A DNA stretch of 64,000 bases, from assembly GCF_004354985.1 (NCBI RefSeq), contig NZ_SMSK01000013.1, positions 124,001 through 188,000 on the forward strand, given 5' to 3'. The DNA comes from Segetibacter sp. 3557_3 (GTDB lineage Bacteria > Bacteroidota > Bacteroidia > Chitinophagales > Chitinophagaceae). Both the position numbers and the translations under genes were made by a program. Below are positions 55,570-64,000 of the stretch, one piece after another. The notes beneath the pieces are model-generated. The model was not told where the DNA came from. It made no database searches and saw only the letters and a list, made by a program, of their open reading frames with translations. The first letter of the stretch is position 1; each line of letters starts with the position of its first letter.

Positions 55570-56142
55570 ATGGGTAAGTTTCACGAGCTAATAAAACCCG
55601 CCCACCGGGATTTCATTAAAAAGCAGCACATATTTTTTGTAGCAGCTGCGCCGCTCGACGGCAATGGGCACGTAAATCTGTCGCCAAAGGGTCTTGATTG
55701 CTTCCGCGTGTTGTCCGACAATCGCATTGCCTACATGGATCTGATCAGCAGCGGAAATGAAACATCGGCCCATGTTATGGAGAATGGGCGTATAACGATA
55801 ATGTTTTGTGCTTTCGCGGGTGCACCAAATATCCTCCGCCTTTATGGTAAAGGCTTTACTGTACTACCGGGTTCACCTGATTGGGACACCTATGCACCGC
55901 ACTTTACCATTTATCCCAGCACAAGGCAGATTATCGTTGCTGATATAACCCTAGTCCAGACCTCTTGCGGCTATGGTGTTCCGCTGTATGAATTTGTCGG
56001 CGACCGCGACATTCACTTCGACTGGGCAGAAGCGAAAGGGGAGAGCGGCTTAAGGCAGTATGTTAACGAAAAAAACCTGGAGAGCCTCGATGGATTGGCT
56101 ACCCCGTTGGGTAATCTCGCCAAAGGCATTCCCCTGGATTAG
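55570..56142 (+). CDS. Pyridoxamine 5'-phosphate oxidase-like flavin/heme-binding protein
   Basis: The protein has 190 residues. The N-terminus contains QHIFFVAAAPLDGNGHVNLSPKGLDCFRVL, typical of the PNPOx-like split-barrel family, and MENGRITIMFCAFAGAPNILRLYGKG is a second family block. These proteins bind FMN, F420 or heme. The sequence does not show which. No true pdxH signature is seen, so I do not use that symbol. Confidence 0.85.
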   Translation: MGKFHELIKPAHRDFIKKQHIFFVAAAPLDGNGHVNLSPKGLDCFRVLSDNRIAYMDLISSGNETSAHVMENGRITIMFCAFAGAPNILRLYGKGFTVLPGSPDWDTYAPHFTIYPSTRQIIVADITLVQTSCGYGVPLYEFVGDRDIHFDWAEAKGESGLRQYVNEKNLESLDGLATPLGNLAKGIPLD

Positions 56143-56228
56143 CAAGCTAAGGGTAAGCGCCTGCTGCGGTGGTAGTTTGTTCTATGGCTTATAAAATAAC
56201 TATATCATCGGTTTAAATCCACCTTCGG

Positions 56229-57017
56229 TTATAGATCGTCGGTTTCAAACTTTCGCATGCTGAGGAAGATGTACAGGGCGAGATAAATCAATGCCATGGT
56301 AAGTAAGAGCGTGGTGTTGTAGGATGCGGTAAACTGGTTGATGATCATTTTAAAGACTGGTATCCTGATGAGGTTGTCGGTTGACTCTAGCGGCAAATAC
56401 CGGCCGACATTATCGAAATACCGGTTTAAAAAACCAGCCAGCATATTTTCAAGAATTAGCGTATAAAGAAAGTAAACCCCGATACTGATACCCGAGCGTT
56501 TGAAAAGCAAGCTAAACAACAGCGCTGCGGCAGAATAGCTGAGTGCCTGGATAAAGAAATAGCCGATAAACTCAAATTTCTCAAACGAGAATAATGACGC
56601 GTCCTCAAACAAACCAAAAGCAAGCGCTGTAAGGATAACAGCTATAGTAGCGGCAATTGAAATGATGAACGTAAGAAGTACTTTGACGCCTACAAACTGG
56701 CGACGGCTCCACCCATCAATGATATTTTGCCGGTGGGTCTTATAACTGTATTCGTTGGTAACCGAAATGATCATCAACAGTCCGAGCATAAACATAAGGA
56801 AGCTACTGGTATAGCTTACAACGTGCCATACATCGGGGAACTTAAAAGGGTTACCAACCAGCATGTTTACGTCGGAGTTCTTTTTTGGGCGCGAGTCCCA
56901 AACAAGCCATGCGATGTAATTTGAGCCAAAGATGCTCACCAGGTACAGGATAGAAAGCACCCAGAAAGTCCTGTAATTTTTTACTTTAAGCCACTCTATT
57001 TTCAGAAGTTGCAACAT
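56229..57017 (-). CDS. ABC-2 type transporter permease
   Basis: The protein has 262 residues with about six membrane spans (near 18-38, 65-85, 105-130, 143-165, 172-192 and 225-250). TNEYSYKTHRQNIIDGWSRRQFVGVK is the usual ABC-2 cytoplasmic coupling segment before the third span. It starts 12 bp after the ATPase gene stop and so forms an operon with it. Substrate unknown. Confidence 0.88.
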   Translation of the reverse strand: MLQLLKIEWLKVKNYRTFWVLSILYLVSIFGSNYIAWLVWDSRPKKNSDVNMLVGNPFKFPDVWHVVSYTSSFLMFMLGLLMIISVTNEYSYKTHRQNIIDGWSRRQFVGVKVLLTFIISIAATIAVILTALAFGLFEDASLFSFEKFEFIGYFFIQALSYSAAALLFSLLFKRSGISIGVYFLYTLILENMLAGFLNRYFDNVGRYLPLESTDNLIRIPVFKMIINQFTASYNTTLLLTMALIYLALYIFLSMRKFETDDL

Positions 57018-57028
57018 ACTTGCGCGGA

Positions 57029-57919
57029 TTAGTTGGTGAGTTCAAAAAATTTAGCTTCGAGGCTTTTCTTTTTAAGCTGCAGATGATTTAATACCACACC
57101 CTGGTTGAAACAATGCCGGTTGATGCTTTCAAGTGGTGCCGTAGTTGCAGCATAAAACAATTGTACAAGCTTGCCATTGTTCTTCATATTTGTATAACCA
57201 TTCATGCCTTGCAACACAGTTATTAACTGGGGCAGGTTCATCGCGCCAACTTCAACAATATCTTCGTTTACAAGCACCTCGTCTACCGCACCGTCTACCA
57301 GCAAGTTTCCTTTTTTTAAAATGGCCACATGGGTACAAACCTTTTCCACTTCGTCTAAGAGGTGGCTTGCCATTATGATTGTTTTACCTTCTGCCGAAAG
57401 CGCCCGGATCAGGTCGCGGATTTCTGCAATACCTACCGGATCAAGGCCGTTTGTCGGCTCATCCAACACCAGCACATTTGGGTTGCCTAGCAAAGCCGAC
57501 GCAATCGCCAGTCTCTGCTTCATTCCAAGTGAGTAGGTGCTGAAACGGCTGTCTTTTCGCTCAAACAGGTTAACCCTCCTGAGTACGTTATCAATATCGT
57601 CTTTGCCTTTACCCTTGATTTCTGCTGCAATGATCAGGTTTCTTTCACCTGACAGGTAATGATAGAAGTTCGGCGTTTCAAGCAGGGTACCCATGTTTTT
57701 CCGGAGTTCAGCGGTTGCCGGCTGTCCAAAAAAAGAATATGATCCCGAGGTGGGCTTAAGCACATCCATAACGATACCAAGCATCGTGGTTTTGCCACTT
57801 CCATTAGGACCAAGAATACCAAAGACGCTACCAGGCGGTATACTAAAAGACACATTGTTTAAAGCCTGGATTTTGCCATACATCTTACTGATGTTGGTTA
57901 ACGTGAGCACACTTTGCAC
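57029..57919 (-). CDS. ABC transporter ATP-binding protein
   Basis: The protein has 296 residues. Walker A is GPNGSGKTT, the signature is YSLGMKQRLAIASALL, and Walker B is VLVLDEPTNGLDP, followed by the switch His in IIMASHLLDEVE. The C-terminal extension is typical of CcmA-type ABC-2 ATPases. It is the first gene of a two-gene minus-strand operon with the permease. Confidence 0.95.
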   Translation of the reverse strand: MQSVLTLTNISKMYGKIQALNNVSFSIPPGSVFGILGPNGSGKTTMLGIVMDVLKPTSGSYSFFGQPATAELRKNMGTLLETPNFYHYLSGERNLIIAAEIKGKGKDDIDNVLRRVNLFERKDSRFSTYSLGMKQRLAIASALLGNPNVLVLDEPTNGLDPVGIAEIRDLIRALSAEGKTIIMASHLLDEVEKVCTHVAILKKGNLLVDGAVDEVLVNEDIVEVGAMNLPQLITVLQGMNGYTNMKNNGKLVQLFYAATTAPLESINRHCFNQGVVLNHLQLKKKSLEAKFFELTN

Positions 57920-58153
57920 GGGAAAAGTTTGAATGGGTAAAATAGCTGCTTTAAACCGAATTAGGAAAATAACGCTGAAATAACTAATGCTTATTTACGT
58001 TAATAAGGAGGTCAAAGTAGTTGTTATTGTCCATAAAACAGGATTGAACCTCACAGGTTTGTCATAATATGTACTTTTTACACTTATTGTCCTTTAATGT
58101 TTTTTTAATAAGATGGTTGGGGCTACCTTGCGCCGCGTTAGAAATAGGTTTTT

Positions 58154-58588
58154 ATGAAAAAGTTTTTATTATTATTGGGCCCGGTGCTATTTAGCCTGGC
58201 TTTACAGGGAAATGTGCGTGAAATGATTACGCCGGAAAAGCCTGTACAGAAGACGGTTCGTTTTTCAATTTATGCGTCGAGCAATTACTCAAAGTCGTTG
58301 TATAAGCAATCCAAAGCAAAGATTATTTTAAGCATATGGAGATATAAGGGACGTAGCCAGGAGCAAATTTGGGAAGGCACGGTGGATGCGGGACGCTTAA
58401 GAAATTACCCCAGTGCCGAGGACCCGCTTTTCCGGGAAGTAAACCTCTTCGGTGTTAAGGAGCACAAAGAGATGCTGGTAGCAGCTTATAAAGTGATGTA
58501 CGATTCAAAGGGATCGACGTTGGCTTATGACCGGGGTTATATTGTACCGGTTGGCGATAGCACGAAATCAGTTACCGTCAGGTTGTAA
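58154..58588 (+). CDS. Secreted hypothetical protein
   Basis: The protein has 144 residues with a signal peptide (about 1-20, LLLLGPVLFSLALQG). The mature part is basic and beta-rich (RFSIYASSNYSKSLYKQSKAK). I do not recognise the family. Its last 11 bp overlap the end of a convergent histidine kinase gene. Confidence 0.6.
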   Translation: MKKFLLLLGPVLFSLALQGNVREMITPEKPVQKTVRFSIYASSNYSKSLYKQSKAKIILSIWRYKGRSQEQIWEGTVDAGRLRNYPSAEDPLFREVNLFGVKEHKEMLVAAYKVMYDSKGSTLAYDRGYIVPVGDSTKSVTVRL

Positions 58589-59720
58589 CCCGGTTTAAAA
58601 CTTCCGTTTTTGTTTTTGCTGCGGGCAGTTCAATCGTAAATGTGGTGCCCTCGCCTGGTTTACTCTTAACTTTTATCGTTCCATTATGCACTTCGGTGAT
58701 CTTTTTACAAATGGCCAGCCCAATACCCGATCCCTCGTAAGCTGATTTGGTATTCAACCGTTGAAAGATATCGAAGATCTTATGCTGGTTTTGTTCGGCA
58801 ATGCCGATTCCATTATCGGTCACATGTATACGGGCCTTGTTTCCAATCAACTCGCCGGTAATATTAATAACCGGTTGCACCTGGGAAAACTTCAATGCAT
58901 TTCCAATAAGGTTGAGAAACAATTGCGAAAGATAACCTTCATTGCCTATCACTGAGGGTAACTCCTCCACGTTTATTACCGCAGCCTTTTCGATAATCTT
59001 AATTTCAAGGTCGGCCAGGGCATTGTCTATGGCTGCGTTTACATTTACTTCCATTGCCTCACCAGGTTCTTTGATGGTTGAAAGTGCCAGCACATCGGTT
59101 ATCATTGTTTGCATTCTTGTTGCTGATCCTGAAATCTTCGCCATTATTGCGTTGTCTTCCTCCAACATATTGGTGTTGCTGTCCATGAGCATCGTGGTAA
59201 AAATCTTGATTTTTCTCAGCGGCTCCTGCAGGTCGTGCGATGCGATGTAAACGAAGGCTTCTAGTTCCTTGTTAGCTTCTTCCAGTTTTCTTTCAGCTTC
59301 TTCCCTCCGCTGAATCTCTTTTTCTAATTCAATGTTGGTCTTTTGCTTAAATGCCTGCGGTAAGATTTTTACCAGGTGGTACACGGTCAGCAGGCTTACA
59401 ATTGCAGTGGCCGTTCTTATAAGGGCGTTAAGCCGGTACATGGGTACCCAAAACATTAAGGCATCAAGAAAGTGGGTTGAACCACATAAGAGTATAAACG
59501 CAGCAAAGTAAACGTAGGCCCGGTTGAATTTTAAAGATGCCTTCTTGCGGGAAAGGTAATTGAGAATGATCAGCGGAATTAAAAAGTAAGCCGTCCAGAT
59601 CAGCAGCTCACTTACAATATAAAGTGAACCATGAAAGTCCGACCAATAACCGCACTTCCATCTTGGTGGCCACTCCGATGTGCTGAAGAGCCCTCTGAAG
59701 AACTCAATGATTTCATTCAT
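58578..59720 (-). CDS. Sensor histidine kinase with ethylene-receptor-like transmembrane domain
   Basis: The protein has 380 residues. Three N-terminal spans (about 32-55, 68-88, 97-121) contain FAAFILLCGSTHFLDALMF. The Cys79 and His83 match the Cu(I)-binding Cys-x3-His of plant ETR1, and Glu38 stands where ETR1 has Asp25 (VSELLIWTAYFLIP). A coiled coil (125-155) leads to HisKA with YIASHDLQEPLRKI (His162) and an HATPase_c domain with N-, G1- and G2-box motifs (LIGNALKF, DNGIGIA, GSGIGLAIC). No response regulator is adjacent. Confidence 0.85.
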   Translation of the reverse strand: MNEIIEFFRGLFSTSEWPPRWKCGYWSDFHGSLYIVSELLIWTAYFLIPLIILNYLSRKKASLKFNRAYVYFAAFILLCGSTHFLDALMFWVPMYRLNALIRTATAIVSLLTVYHLVKILPQAFKQKTNIELEKEIQRREEAERKLEEANKELEAFVYIASHDLQEPLRKIKIFTTMLMDSNTNMLEEDNAIMAKISGSATRMQTMITDVLALSTIKEPGEAMEVNVNAAIDNALADLEIKIIEKAAVINVEELPSVIGNEGYLSQLFLNLIGNALKFSQVQPVINITGELIGNKARIHVTDNGIGIAEQNQHKIFDIFQRLNTKSAYEGSGIGLAICKKITEVHNGTIKVKSKPGEGTTFTIELPAAKTKTEVLNRVTT

Positions 59721-59838
59721 AGGTGGAATTGAATTGGATAATCAGGTGCGACAAAACATCAAACTGTAAAGGTTTTAAAATTAAGTAAAACGATACAAAG
59801 AAACTTCACTGATTTATGGGCGTAAAATTCTGTTGATT

Positions 59839-59865
59839 AGGCGCTTACCTGTTCGGTGAGCGCCT
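59839..59865 (-). terminator. Strong hairpin between osmC and the kinase gene
   Basis: An 11-bp stem with one G-T pair (aggcgcttacc/ggtgagcgcct) lies 100 bp past the minus-strand OsmC stop. A T-run is absent, so it may be a weak terminator. Confidence 0.4.
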
Positions 59866-59964
59866 GGGATCTCAATTCCTGTTCTATAATTACCAGGATT
59901 AGCTTAGCCGGGAATAGCTATACGGGCAAGGTGTTAGAGGTGGATAAACAGCAAAAGAGTAAGA

Positions 59965-60477
59965 TTAAAGAGGTTCAATTGCTGACTGCACCGGGGTTGC
60001 TGCGGCAATTGTCTGATAGATCACGCAATACCTTTCCGTTAGTTTCAGCAGTGACCTTACCGTGTCGTGGTCCGGCTCCCCAGCATATTGCAGGCGAAAC
60101 CCCAGGCGTATGGATGTAAAGCCAACAGGTACCTCTTTAGAAACGCCAAGCGTTCCGCGAAAATCCAGGTCGCCCTCAGCGTATACCGAACCCGCTTTGA
60201 TTTTTACACCTATTGCGGTTGCAACTGCACTAAGTGTTACACCTGCGCATGCAACCAGCGCTTCTAGAAGCAGGTCGCCCGAACAGGCCAACATGCCATC
60301 CCCACCGGTAGCCGGGTGGAGACCGGCTTCGATCATTGCCCGCCCCGTATCTACTTTACACGACAGCCCGTTTCCGATTTCACCCTGAGCTTTCAAGGTT
60401 ATTGTCGCCGCAGCAGGATCATTCCGGTACTTTTCTTTTATCGGGCCCTGTATGATCTTTAATTCATCCGCATTCAT
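59965..60477 (-). CDS. OsmC-family protein
   Basis: The protein has 170 residues. The peroxidatic Cys lies in LLEALVACAGVTL and the second in LTERYCVIYQT. GGDGMLACSGDLLLE is the family's helix start. OsmC/Ohr-type proteins reduce organic hydroperoxides; this one belongs to the YhfA/OsmC branch and may have a different physiological substrate. It has its own gap on both sides, with repeat copy F upstream. Confidence 0.88.
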   Translation of the reverse strand: MNADELKIIQGPIKEKYRNDPAAATITLKAQGEIGNGLSCKVDTGRAMIEAGLHPATGGDGMLACSGDLLLEALVACAGVTLSAVATAIGVKIKAGSVYAEGDLDFRGTLGVSKEVPVGFTSIRLGFRLQYAGEPDHDTVRSLLKLTERYCVIYQTIAAATPVQSAIEPL

Positions 60478-60536
60478 AGGTGGTTGGTTTTATTGGGCTG
60501 CTCTTCACTGACGCCATGAAAAAACAACGTTGAACC

Positions 60537-60590
60537 GAGCCCGTCCGAATGGTTAGCCGGGGGGGACGTGGCAACGGCTGCATAATAAAT
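60537..60590 (-). repeat. Dispersed intergenic repeat, copy F
   Basis: On the minus strand it has gttgcc (from 60568 downward) and ttcggacggg (60540-60549). Its order and sequence match copy E at 11.1 kb over about 38 bases with several mismatches. It lies upstream of the OsmC gene and 60 bp from the beta-oxidation gene stop. Confidence 0.55.
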
Positions 60591-60616
60591 TAACTTCTGT
60601 TCGTCACAAAAAAACA

Positions 60617-63016
60617 TTAGTTCCTTAGCGGTTTGCCTGTTTTTAGCACACTTTGGATCCGCTCGAGGGTTTTCTTTTCGCCACATAAGCTTAGGAATGC
60701 TTCCCGCTCAAGGTCGAGCAGGTATTGTTCGCTCACCTTTGTAGGTTCGCTAAGGTCGCCGCCGCACATAACGTAGGCAAGTTTGCGGGCAACCTTGGCA
60801 TCGTGGTCGGTAGCGTAATTGGAACGCCACATGCCATTGATGCCGGCATATAGCGCACCGAGTGCGGAACGGCCCATCACCTTAATGTCGGTACGTTGTA
60901 CAGGCATAACATAGCCCTGGTCAAACAGCTCAACTACACTTTTCCGGGCCTCGGCAATTCGTCTCTCCTGGTTCATCACCACTTCATCCTGGCCCTTCCG
61001 CAAGATGCCGATGTCGAAGGCTTCAAAGGCGCTGGTAGCTACTTTGGCCGTAGCAATATTAAAAAACCTGCTCTTAAGGGTTACTGTCTCCGGCTCATCT
61101 TCGTGCATATCATCTGCAGCCCTGAGCACAAATTCTTTCGTTCCGCCACCGCCGGGTATCAGGCCAACACCCAACTCAACCAGCCCGATGTATGTTTCGG
61201 CTGCTGCACAAACTTTATCGGAATGGAGGTTCATTTCACAACCTCCACCAAGGCACAAGCCATGGGGTGCAACCACAACCGGAATTGAAGAATAACGAAC
61301 CCGCATCATCGCGTTCTGAAACATGCGGATTGCAAGATCAAGTTCATCATACTCCTGCTCGATTGCATACATGAATATCATACCTACGTTTGCGCCGGCG
61401 CTAAAGTTCGGACCATCATTGGCGATCACGAGTCCTTTAAACTTCTCTTCTGCAATAGCAATTGATTTTTGTACCCCTTCGAGAACCTCCCCGCCAATGC
61501 TGTTCATCTTAGTATTCCATTCGAGCCCAAGTACATCGTCGCCTATGTCGTATGTGGTACAGACGCTATTCTTCCAAACCACCTTGTCTCCATAATTCTT
61601 CAGGATGACAAAAGTTTCAGCACCCGGCACCGGTTTATAGGTTTTTGATGCGACATCGTAATAGAGTTGTTTCCCGTCCTGGACCTTATAAAAACTCGTT
61701 GCACCGTTGCTGATCATTTCCTCAACCCAGGCTGCAGGGGTAAAACCGGCAGCTTTCATTTTGTCAACGGTTTGCGCAACACCCACAACGTCCCATGTTT
61801 CAAAGGCACCAATCTCCCAGCCAAACCCGGCCTTCATGGCATCATCAACCCGGTAAATATCATCGCTGATCTCAGGAATACGGTTACTGATATAGCTGAA
61901 CAGGTGGTAGTGAAACTGCCGGTAAAACTCCCCGGCTTTATCGGGCGCACTCACCAGCATCTTCAACCTGGTTTTCAAATCCTCAATAGGTTTGGCAGCA
62001 TCGAGAGATGGAAAACGCGGTTTGGTTCTGGGTTCGTATTCGAGTGAAGAGCGGTTCAAGACCAGAATTTCCTTGTCTTTGCCCCCGGATAGCTTTTTAA
62101 AGAAACCCTGCCCGGTTTTATCGCCAAGCCATTTGTTTGCTACTAGTTTCTCCAGCCACGCGGGTACAGCGAATATCTCTTTTGCTTCGTCTTGTGGGCA
62201 GTTGCCCGCTACACCCTGTGCTACTTTTACCAGGGTGTCGATACCTACTACATCTGCAGTTCTGAACGTAGCCGATTTTGGCCGGCCGATAACAGGGCCT
62301 GTTAATGCATCAACCTCATCTATGGATAAGCCGAGTTGATCAACCAGCTTAAATATCGACATGATGCTGAACACCCCGATACGATTTGCAATAAATGCCG
62401 GAGTATCTTTGGCGAGCACCGTTCTTTTTCCGAGGTACAAGTCGCCATAATGCATCAGGAAATCAACTACCTCCGGATCGGTGTAAGGTGTTGGAATGAT
62501 TTCAAGCAGCCGCAGATAACGTGGGGGATTAAAAAAGTGCGTACCGCAGAAATGTCGTTTAAAATCGTCCGTCCTCTCCTGTGCCATCAGGTGTATGGGA
62601 ATACCCGACGTATTCGAAGTAATTAATGTTCCGGGTTTGCGATATTTTTCTACCTCGGTAAATACCGACTGTTTAACATCCAGCCGCTCTACCACAACTT
62701 CAATAATCCAGTCTGCAGCTGCTATATCCTTCATATTATCCGAAAAGTTGCCGGTTTTTATACGCTTCACCACGTCCTGGGTATAAACAGGGGAGGGATT
62801 GCTTTTTACTGCTGTTGCAAGGGCCTCGTTAACGATCCGGTTTCTCACCGCGGGATGATCGAGTGATAACCCTTTGGACTGCTCGGCAGCACTAAGTTCA
62901 GTTGGTGCAATGTCCAGTAACAATACCTGCAAGCCGATGCCTGCGAAATGCGCGGCTATACGACTACCCATTACACCACTTCCAAGCACTGCAACTTTCT
63001 TGATTGTTCTTTTCAT
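60617..63016 (-). CDS. 3-hydroxyacyl-CoA dehydrogenase / enoyl-CoA hydratase (FadN type)
   Basis: The protein has 799 residues. The N-terminal 3-hydroxyacyl-CoA dehydrogenase has VAVLGSGVMGSRIAAHFAG (NAD-binding), then the HFFNPPRYLRLLEI family segment. The C-terminal crotonase domain, from about 470, has FSAGANVGMIF and HGLCLGGGCEMNLHSD. The dehydrogenase-first order and size fit FadN-like proteins and not FadB/FadJ. It catalyses two beta-oxidation steps. I prefer the ATG at 63016, as 63076 adds 20 unrelated residues. No thiolase or acyl-CoA dehydrogenase is adjacent. Confidence 0.9.
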   Translation of the reverse strand: MKRTIKKVAVLGSGVMGSRIAAHFAGIGLQVLLLDIAPTELSAAEQSKGLSLDHPAVRNRIVNEALATAVKSNPSPVYTQDVVKRIKTGNFSDNMKDIAAADWIIEVVVERLDVKQSVFTEVEKYRKPGTLITSNTSGIPIHLMAQERTDDFKRHFCGTHFFNPPRYLRLLEIIPTPYTDPEVVDFLMHYGDLYLGKRTVLAKDTPAFIANRIGVFSIMSIFKLVDQLGLSIDEVDALTGPVIGRPKSATFRTADVVGIDTLVKVAQGVAGNCPQDEAKEIFAVPAWLEKLVANKWLGDKTGQGFFKKLSGGKDKEILVLNRSSLEYEPRTKPRFPSLDAAKPIEDLKTRLKMLVSAPDKAGEFYRQFHYHLFSYISNRIPEISDDIYRVDDAMKAGFGWEIGAFETWDVVGVAQTVDKMKAAGFTPAAWVEEMISNGATSFYKVQDGKQLYYDVASKTYKPVPGAETFVILKNYGDKVVWKNSVCTTYDIGDDVLGLEWNTKMNSIGGEVLEGVQKSIAIAEEKFKGLVIANDGPNFSAGANVGMIFMYAIEQEYDELDLAIRMFQNAMMRVRYSSIPVVVAPHGLCLGGGCEMNLHSDKVCAAAETYIGLVELGVGLIPGGGGTKEFVLRAADDMHEDEPETVTLKSRFFNIATAKVATSAFEAFDIGILRKGQDEVVMNQERRIAEARKSVVELFDQGYVMPVQRTDIKVMGRSALGALYAGINGMWRSNYATDHDAKVARKLAYVMCGGDLSEPTKVSEQYLLDLEREAFLSLCGEKKTLERIQSVLKTGKPLRN

Positions 63017-63254
63017 ATCCAAACACGTTTTTATATTGCCATTAAGGTTACCGGCGCCGTTGTTCCTGTCGGTCACGATATGTTGTTTGCTCGCCTTCCT
63101 TTGAACATACCCTAAGAGGTTCTTGCCCTTTGGCGGCTCAAAATAGTTAGTTAAACAACTATTTACCGAAGTTAATAACTTTTATGTGTCGTGCAAGGTT
63201 AGCAGTGTTTTAGAGAAAAGAAATCTTGCAGGTGTGGTGAACTACACAGGGTAG

Positions 63255-63296
63255 TAAAAAAATGAAGGCTGCCCAAAGTAGTGAACAGCCTTCAAT
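63255..63296 (-). terminator. Rho-independent terminator after metG
   Basis: A perfect 9-bp stem (tgaaggctg 63263-63271, cagccttca 63286-63294) is followed, on the minus strand, by a run of seven T residues. It lies 64 bp past the metG stop. Confidence 0.85.
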
Positions 63297-63359
63297 TAAT
63301 CAATATCAGGGGTAAACGTTGTTGTGATCGGTTATCACCGGCAATACCGGTGCCCTCCA

Positions 63360-64000
63360 TTAACTTACCCCGCTCCCTTCATCTATTTTTCCTTCAGGGT
63401 TTACAAAGTGCAGTTTTCCATTTTTATCCTCCGCCATCAGGATCATGCCTTTACTTTCGATACCCCTCATTTTCCGTGGCGCAAGATTAGCAACAACAGT
63501 AACCTGTTTTCCCAACACTTCTTCGGGTGTAAAATGCATAGCTATCCCGCTAACAACTGTTCTTGTTTCAAAACCAAGGTCAACTTCCAGCCTCAGCAGT
63601 TTATCTGCTTTTTCAACTTTTTCGCATTTGATCACGGTGCCGATACGCAGGTCAACTTTCGCAAAATCGTCAAATACAATTTCGGGTTTCACTGGGTTTT
63701 CTTTTTCTGATACATCCACCGGTTTGTCAATTGCTGGTTCAGGTTGGCTGGGCGAAGTTTCACCGCTTGCTTGTTTTGCCTCTTCCATTGCTCTTGTTTT
63801 AAGTTTTAGTTTTTCAATCTGTGCTGCAATTTCAGTATCGTCTATTTTTCGAAAGAGAAGCTGCGGTTCTCTCAGGCTGTAGCCAACGCTTAATAATTTT
63901 GACTTACCTGCGTTTTCCCAATCGAGCATCTTATCCACCACCTTCATCATATAACAAAGCTTACGCGCGGTAAATGGTAAAAACGGGTTGACTAGTATCG
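63360..64000 (-). CDS. metG: Methionyl-tRNA synthetase, C-terminal part (5' truncated by window edge)
   Basis: The frame remains open to the right window edge, giving about 213 residues. The visible N-terminal part (NPFLPFTARKLCYMM) is from the anticodon-binding helical bundle. After a linker near residues 80-110, there is a C-terminal EMAP/tRNA-binding OB domain (FDDFAKVDLRIGTVIKCEKV, NLAPRKMRGIESKGMILMAE). Such a fused tRNA-binding domain is usual in Bacteroidota MetRS. The catalytic HIGH/KMSKS domain lies outside the window. Confidence 0.95.
   Translation of the reverse strand, partial: ILVNPFLPFTARKLCYMMKVVDKMLDWENAGKSKLLSVGYSLREPQLLFRKIDDTEIAAQIEKLKLKTRAMEEAKQASGETSPSQPEPAIDKPVDVSEKENPVKPEIVFDDFAKVDLRIGTVIKCEKVEKADKLLRLEVDLGFETRTVVSGIAMHFTPEEVLGKQVTVVANLAPRKMRGIESKGMILMAEDKNGKLHFVNPEGKIDEGSGVS

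Noticed and set aside
1-64000. tRNA, rRNA, CRISPR array, prophage or intact transposase
   Set aside because: None was seen by eye on either strand; a covariance or HMM search could still find a small RNA.

Overview
The window looks like a chromosomal segment from a Bacteroidota bacterium, most likely in or near the Chitinophagaceae. The evidence is the gene content: a Wza-type SLBB exporter, DUF5686 and DUF4838 proteins, a Bat-type MoxR/VWA operon, a surface protein joining a TolB-like propeller to an outer-membrane barrel, and a TonB-plug/MG2 protein. Promoter-like TAnnTTTG boxes, weak Shine-Dalgarno sequences and moderate GC fit the same assignment. The species is an inference; no rRNA lies in the window.

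Positions 1 to about 32.3 kb hold a large exopolysaccharide/capsule locus, almost entirely on the + strand. It opens with the end of a Gfo/Idh/MocA-like oxidoreductase and an atypical SDR. It then carries many glycosyltransferases, two Wzy/WaaL-like membrane proteins, a WcaF-like acetyltransferase, the outer-membrane exporter and chain-length regulator (Wza-like, Wzz-like), a methyltransferase, a secreted DUF4838 protein, and nucleotide-sugar genes: gmd plus a divergent gmd paralogue, fcl, a UDP-glucuronate 4-epimerase-like gene, and rfbB, rfbC, rfbA. No flippase, initiating transferase or rfbD is visible, so the locus probably extends left of the window or relies on distant genes. A strong terminator at 32.3 kb closes it.

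The most unusual part is 6.2-10.2 kb, inside the polysaccharide locus. There a fused two-domain 2-oxoacid dehydrogenase E1, a lipoyl/E2 protein with a C-terminal zinc-ribbon-like tail, and a single protein combining an acyl-carrier-like domain, a holo-ACP-synthase-like domain and a C-terminal membrane anchor lie head to tail. I infer a route from a 2-oxo acid to a membrane-tethered acyl-ACP used to decorate the glycan. This is a hypothesis from gene order and motifs.

From 32.7 to 35 kb come a CarH/LitR-type MerR cobalamin-binding regulator, an ECF sigma factor and isopentenyl-diphosphate isomerase, which look like a light-responsive isoprenoid module without adjacent crt genes. From 35 to 39 kb is a short MoxR-DUF58-BatD-like-BatA operon, followed by rsgA. 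The rest (40-64 kb) is mixed housekeeping and envelope genes: a tiny lipoprotein, gamma carbonic anhydrase, class III aminotransferase, DUF5686 protein, an HTH regulator with a membrane partner, the large surface protein, an MBL hydrolase, TIGR01777 epimerase, a PNPOx-like protein, an ABC-2 transporter, a histidine kinase with an ethylene-receptor-like sensor domain, OsmC, a FadN-type beta-oxidation enzyme and the 3' end of metG.

At least eight intergenic gaps share pieces of a degenerate dispersed repeat with the cores aacatcgttgcc, ttcggacggg, (g)tgtcactcacttgtac and gttgcgtcgcactcttgtac. I found no tRNA, rRNA, CRISPR array or intact insertion sequence.
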